This document shows positions 59,520-64,000 of a DNA stretch of 64,000 bases, piece by piece (position 1 is the stretch's first letter; every line of letters begins with the position of its first letter). Origin of the DNA: Platycnemis pennipes (taxonomy: Eukaryota; Arthropoda; Insecta; Odonata; Platycnemididae); assembly GCA_933228895.1 (NCBI GenBank), contig OW121853.1:126872133-126936132 (forward strand), read 5' to 3'. Under the pieces are notes generated by a model that was not told the DNA's origin, searched no databases, and worked only from the letters and a program-made list of their open reading frames with translations. A program made the position numbers and the translations under genes.

Positions 59520-59735
59520 ATATTTCCATGTAGTAGCTTGTTTGCATGTCAATAGTGTATGTTTGGTGATCTTCACCCTCTCCCACACACCCTCGCGGTG
59601 GCTTGCAGGGCATTGTGCAGATATAGATGTAATTGAAATGTGACGAGAAGATAAAAGAGCGGAGTACTTTTCACGTGTTACATCTACATCTACATAATAC
59701 CCTGCAAGCCAGTAGGTGTAGATGTATCTGTATTC
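59520..59735 (+). mobile_element. Tail-to-tail CR1-like LINE composite
   Basis: A forward 3' end (ccctcgcggtggcttgcagg, then cattgtgcagatatagatgt), a 50-bp LINE ORF piece in forward coding sense, then a reverse 3' end (acatctacatctacataata). The central 104 bp (59608-59711) are the exact reverse complement of 56422-56525. Confidence 0.75.
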
Positions 59736-59739
59736 GCCG

Positions 59740-60990
59740 CTGCCTGAACCTTTTCATTCGCTTGCCCTCCTAGCATGACCCTTCTCGACGAGCGACAATG
59801 TTTCTCGTGAGCATTCTGCGACAGTGCACACGACAGTGTTCCGTGTGCATTGCGCTCGGGGGCACCTCCAGTGCATGCATAGGTTGCCCTCTCCACGCCG
59901 CCGGCCCTGTCCCGTGCACAGGGCCGGCACCTCGCAGGTGGAAAGCCCCGCCTCGCTCCTGCACGGACGCATTTCGGTCTGGATTTTTGAGGGACAGTCC
60001 GTGACAAGGATGTCACGATGCCTGGTACCCGGCGCAACGCCCGACGAATGTGACATGTGCATCGATCGGGAACGTCCACGTAGAGTTTATACGTTAGAGA
60101 ATTGTACTACAGCCGCGTCCATCAAGCCTGCTTTCAAATCTAGGTTCCCGTATCACTCTTAACGGGCAGAATATCGGGATATTGTGGGCAATGGGGAATA
60201 CCTATATATGAAATGTGTTTCCCGTGTATTGATGATGCATTGGATACGAAATTTCCTCAAAAATTTAAAAGTACAAGCCAAGCTCTTCTATGCCAACCAC
60301 GAAGATTATTAAATGCTATTCGAATGTTCCCGAAGATCGACGAAAGTCACGTGACCTGACATGCCTTTTGTCAAAATCACACTGTATATATTGATATTAC
60401 ACACTGATTGGTGCGGAGACAGACTTTTACTCCGGAAGAAAATGAAGCGAATATATTATTTTTTGATGTTTTTAGCCGTCCCTTGATCGTTAAAATAACG
60501 GAAAAGGGATTAAAAAAAGTCACATCCGACAATTTGCCTATGGCCGACTCCCTTATGGTGGCATCCGTCTTAAAAAACAAAGATTGCATTGTTGTAGGAG
60601 AGATTCATGGAACGATAACAGACAGGGCACTATACATGCATTATATACGATTCTCTTGTTACGATTAGTTTATTTCATTAAACATATGAGATAAATATAT
60701 ACGTTTTCGCCAAGTATTCATTAAACAACTTACCTCCACGTTCAACAGATAAAAAACGCCCATAGTGATACCGTGCCGTGACGTTATGCGATGACGTCGT
60801 GTTTTTAAGCTGCCAAAAAGGTCCAATTTTTAGAGAGTAATATATCTTTGTAACACAACTTAATTCTTCAGCAACATTTTCGTCAAGTACATTTTAGCTA
60901 ATATACTTCTCATTGAAAGAGTTATAAAAAAATAGTTGCATGTTCCCCATTGGTAGGAAGAATGTCTTTTCTGAGTGTACTTAAGAAAAC
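59740..60990. other. Stretch without recognised gene; CpG-rich first part
   Basis: 59,750-60,100 is GC-rich with overlapping unrecognised frames on both strands and a strong hairpin. The remainder is AT-rich. An 86-codon frame at 60408 has no ATG and no known domain. Confidence 0.35.
59900..59928. repeat. GC-rich perfect hairpin
   Basis: gccggccctgt and acagggccggc pair over 11 bp around a 7-nt loop. Confidence 0.85.
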
Positions 60991-61007
60991 CCTGAGCCCT
61001 GGGAATT

Positions 61008-61060
61008 TTCCACACGTTTACCCACCCTAGTGGTGGCTTCTAGGGTATTATGTAGGGTCA
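61008..61060 (+). mobile_element. CR1-like LINE 3' end remnant
   Basis: cacacgtttacccaccctag and ggtggcttctagggtattat match the family 3' terminus, much diverged. Confidence 0.5.
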
Positions 61061-61397
61061 GGTGTACAGAGGACGCTCGAAGGAGATTTTTCTGGGCCGC
61101 CAACAAAGCTCGCAATATTTTCAAATGGTCCTGTTCTCCCGGAAGACGAGCGCGCAAGAAATCACCTTTTCTTATACAGGATGAGAGGGATTCTCGGCCA
61201 CTGTTGTTGAGGTCACCTTTTCCTGGGCTCCTGATCGCTGCTGCGCATGGTTACCCCGAATGAACTGACCTTGAGAGATTCTCTCAGGACACTTCGTCGT
61301 GGGATTGCGTTCGCGGTTGGTGAAGACAGTTGATATGGCCCACGTTTTCTTTCGTGTCGTAAATGCAAAGGAGTGTTTAAGGCAATCCGAATGCCTA

Positions 61398-61472
61398 TCC
61401 TACGTAATACCCTGCGAGCCACCGCAAGGGTCGGTGGCAGGGGGTGAATTTCACCAAACATGCACTGCTTGC
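61398..61472 (-). mobile_element. CR1-like LINE 3' end fragment
   Basis: Reverse 3' end (tacgtaataccctgcgagcc, gtcggtggcagggggtgaat), cut off where the next forward copy begins. Confidence 0.65.
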
Positions 61473-62132
61473 ATGCAAATAAGACTGACACATGATCTTT
61501 CCTGGGGTAAACACATACGTGAAATAATGTGTCAAGCTAATCGTAGACTGGGATTCACCAAAAGAGTATTGGGTAAGTGTAACGAACATGTACGAGAAAT
61601 CAGCTACTTTTCCCTTGTTAACCTCATTTGGAATATGCTGCCAGTGTATGGGATCCCTACGAAATCGGTCTAAATAACGAACTTGAACGTGTGCAGTGAA
61701 GATCGACAAGATTTGTAAAGGGACGGTAGGGTATCTAGTATATTAGCGTAACCAGTCTATTAAATGAATGGTAGACTGGACCATAATTACAAAATTAGAA
61801 ACATTTAATGCCTAACTGACTGCTTAAAAATGTCCTTTTTTCCTCGTACAATTAGGGATATGAAAATCGGTAAATATGTCCAATACGAGTGATTCAATCC
61901 ATGGCATAGGTAGTTGCATGTTGGTATATGGACTTGAAGGTAACCCAACCAACAATACGTTTTGCATGCTTAGTTAGCTATTTTTATCTTTTTAAATAGT
62001 GCAGTTTAAACTAATATATTAACACTAATCCTTTTAAATGCATGATATGTAGCACATGCTTGGTGAGAATTCACCCCCTGCCACACACCTTTGAGGTGGC
62101 TTGAAGGGTATTATGTAGATGTAGATGTAGAA
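61473..62132 (+). mobile_element. CR1-like LINE 3' fragment
   Basis: The forward strand encodes RLTHDLSWGKHIREIMCQAN then RRLGFTKRVLGKCNEHVREI, then the WDPY region with a break. It keeps a 40-bp region lost from the 39170 copy. It ends tattatgtagatgtagatg. Confidence 0.8.
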
Positions 62133-62835
62133 CTATGATGTGGATTGCTACTACTACTTGGTCACATGAAAAACATAAGGGTCACCTGGAACTAGGTGGT
62201 TAGTAAATACACATTAATGAATTGAGAACTGGTTAGAAAAACACTTTCCTAATTGCAGTTATCGGTATTACCTTATTATTCATGTGCTAGTAATGCTTAA
62301 AGGTGCATCATGCAGGACAGATTACTCTAGCAATTTTTCACCTGCCTAACCCTTTGCTATTCTGCCTACTGTGCTCTCTTATGGTATAGGGGAAAGTGAT
62401 ATTTTAAATCTAACGGTATGGCAATCCATCTCTCTTATATTGTTTATCTGACAAACCTAACAATAATCCGCAGGGGTTCTAAATATATATCTAACGCCAT
62501 CTATACACAAATCAGCTTCGAATATACTTAAAAAGTTTAGCCTAAATTTCAACCGGAGAGTGCCATTTCAACGTTCTGAGAGTAATTCCCATCCTAGTTT
62601 CCCTGTTGCATTCGTGACACAATTACAATTACCATAAAGGCATTTAACCAATCTAGCTGATCTCCTTTGCGCTAGCTCTAATTTATTTTATCATGCCTTC
62701 CTATTACGCATCCCATATACTAGCGGCATTTTCTGAATGAGGCATGACAAGCGTAAAATGGATGTCTAGTGATTTGACTATTAATGGGTATATATTTTCT
62801 TTCCGAAAATTTTAAAAATAAATTCGCTTTTCTTA
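62133..62835 (-). mobile_element. CR1-like LINE fragment
   Basis: The reverse strand holds a diverged 3' UTR followed by ORF2 C-terminal relics (cctaaatttcaaccg, ctagctgatctcctttgcg, tcccatatactagcggcat). It abuts the preceding forward copy tail to tail. Confidence 0.65.
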
Positions 62836-63095
62836 AGTATCCTCGTTGAATGAAACGACCCCTTAACTGACATGCCATTTGTGGAATTATTACCGCAGAG
62901 ATGGCGTGCCCTTCCCCGTTGAGGTGTTTCACCTCAACCCGCGATGTTTGTCCACGGTTCGGCGGTGGCGGCGCTACCTCTCGGCTCTGTCTCATTCTTT
63001 CCTTGCCCTGCCTACGCTGGAGAGTGATACCTCCTTAAACTTGGGGTGGTTTAGTTTACGCAGAAATATGTTTCCTCTCGCTCTAACCACGTTTT
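62836..63095. other. Short unique segment between LINE fragments
   Basis: GC-moderate sequence with overlapping unrecognised frames. Confidence 0.3.
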
Positions 63096-63870
63096 ATCTA
63101 CATAATACCCTGCCAGCCTCCAAAAAGGTGTGTGGCAGGGGTTGAATTCACACCAAACATGCAAAATATATATTGCATAAAAAGGATTAGTGATAATGTT
63201 TTAATCTAAACTGCAAAACTTAAAAAAGATAAAAATAGCAAAGCAAGCATTGCAACAGAATGCTGATAGCTGGGTTAGCTTAAAGTCCTCATGCCAACAT
63301 GCAAATACCTATGCTATCCATTGATACACTCGTATTTATGCTCTTGGATATATTTACAGCTATTCATATCCATAATTGTACGGGGAAAGACGGGCATTTT
63401 GAATCAGTCAATTCGGCAATCAATTTATCTAATTTTGTGATTTTGCTCCAGCCTACCATAGTAAGATGGAGTTTGCAAAATGCTTTTAAGATCATCGTTG
63501 AGAATATTATCTTGGAGTATAGTAAGAGATCAAATCAAAATTTCAGCGTACGGTCTGTCAATTATTCCCAATTTAATTCATTTAATAGACTGGTTACGCT
63601 AATGCACTAGATACCCTGCCGTCCATTTACAAATCTTGTCGATCTTCGCTGCACACGTTGAAGTTCATTATTTAGGCCTATTTCGTATCTCATATACTGG
63701 CAGCGGATTCTAAACGAAGTCCAGCAAGGGAAAGTAGCTAGTTTCTCGTACATGATTGCACATTTACCCAGTCCTCTTTTGATGAATCGCAGTTTATTAT
63801 TAGCTTGACCCATTGTTTCACGTATGATTACCCCAAGAAAGATTATGTGTCAGTCTTACTCCTAGAAAAA
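63096..63870 (-). mobile_element. CR1-like LINE 3' fragment
   Basis: Complete reverse 3' end (atctacataataccctgcca, aggtgtgtggcaggggttga), 3' UTR, then the C-terminal ORF region. The reverse strand at 63813-63607 encodes GQANNKLRFIKRGLGKC, then NELQRVQRRSTRFVNGRQGI. It belongs to the same subfamily as 37609. Confidence 0.8.
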
Positions 63871-64000
63871 CTTGAAGGTAGGAAAAAATAATGACATATT
63901 GAAGACTTTCTGCCGTTTATGAGCATCCCCTCGAATCCAGAAATTGGAAACACCTACATCCGCAAATCTACTCAAAGTTCTATAGGCCTGTTTATGAGGT

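Noticed and set aside
59690..60162. Five overlapping frames including a 129-codon reverse and a 112-codon forward one.
   Set aside because: One starts inside a LINE 3' end, and the others share GC-rich DNA. None is recognisable.

Overview
The window looks like repeat-rich nuclear DNA of an arthropod, most likely an insect with a large genome. The evidence is the mix of elements: Jockey-, CR1- and RTE-like non-LTR retrotransposons, a Transib DNA transposon, tRNA-derived SINEs, TAA-flanked MITEs and a short intron (82 nt) in a zeste-like gene. No bacterial or organellar genes, CRISPR array or intact functional tRNA was seen. The exact taxon cannot be read from the sequence.

Layout. 0-5.5 kb: a reverse-strand Jockey-like LINE (ORF1, endonuclease, reverse transcriptase) broken by frameshifts and an internal deletion, bordered by copies of a tRNA-derived SINE. 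5.5-8.8 kb: a decayed DNA transposon with terminal inverted repeats of about 190 bp and a broken, probably intron-containing reverse-strand protein gene. 8,875-19,836: a satellite array of exactly 63 units of 174 bp with no net indel and only four variable positions seen. 21.6-22.1 kb: a two-exon reverse-strand zeste/Myb-SANT-like gene, the best candidate for a non-retroelement protein gene. 22.9 kb: a TATA-box promoter-like segment. 24.7-25.2 kb: an LTR-like segment. 29.5-32.3 kb: a MITE, a SINE and a deleted Transib element whose ends begin CACAGTG and are flanked by the 5-bp duplication CGTCG. 33.3-34 kb: the 3' end of another LINE.

37.6-64 kb is dominated by dead 3' fragments of one CR1-like LINE family, in both orientations, often nested or tail-to-tail. 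All share a 3' end reading gcagggtattatgtagatg. The longest copy (39.2-40.7 kb) keeps the reverse transcriptase motifs. Two RTE-like ORF2 C-termini (42.8 and 44.8 kb), a second MITE inserted in an RT fragment (50.1 kb), a CRE-containing and polypurine segment (47.6 kb) and a CpG-rich promoter-like segment (57.9-58.7 kb) lie among them.

No set of genes works together as a pathway. The window records transposition, nested insertion and satellite amplification. Its most notable items are the homogenised sharp-edged satellite, the RAG1-related Transib fossil, the unnamed long-TIR transposon next to the satellite, the two-exon zeste-like gene, and a 104-bp perfect inverted duplication of a nested LINE junction. 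All protein assignments come from motif recognition by eye, not from database searches.
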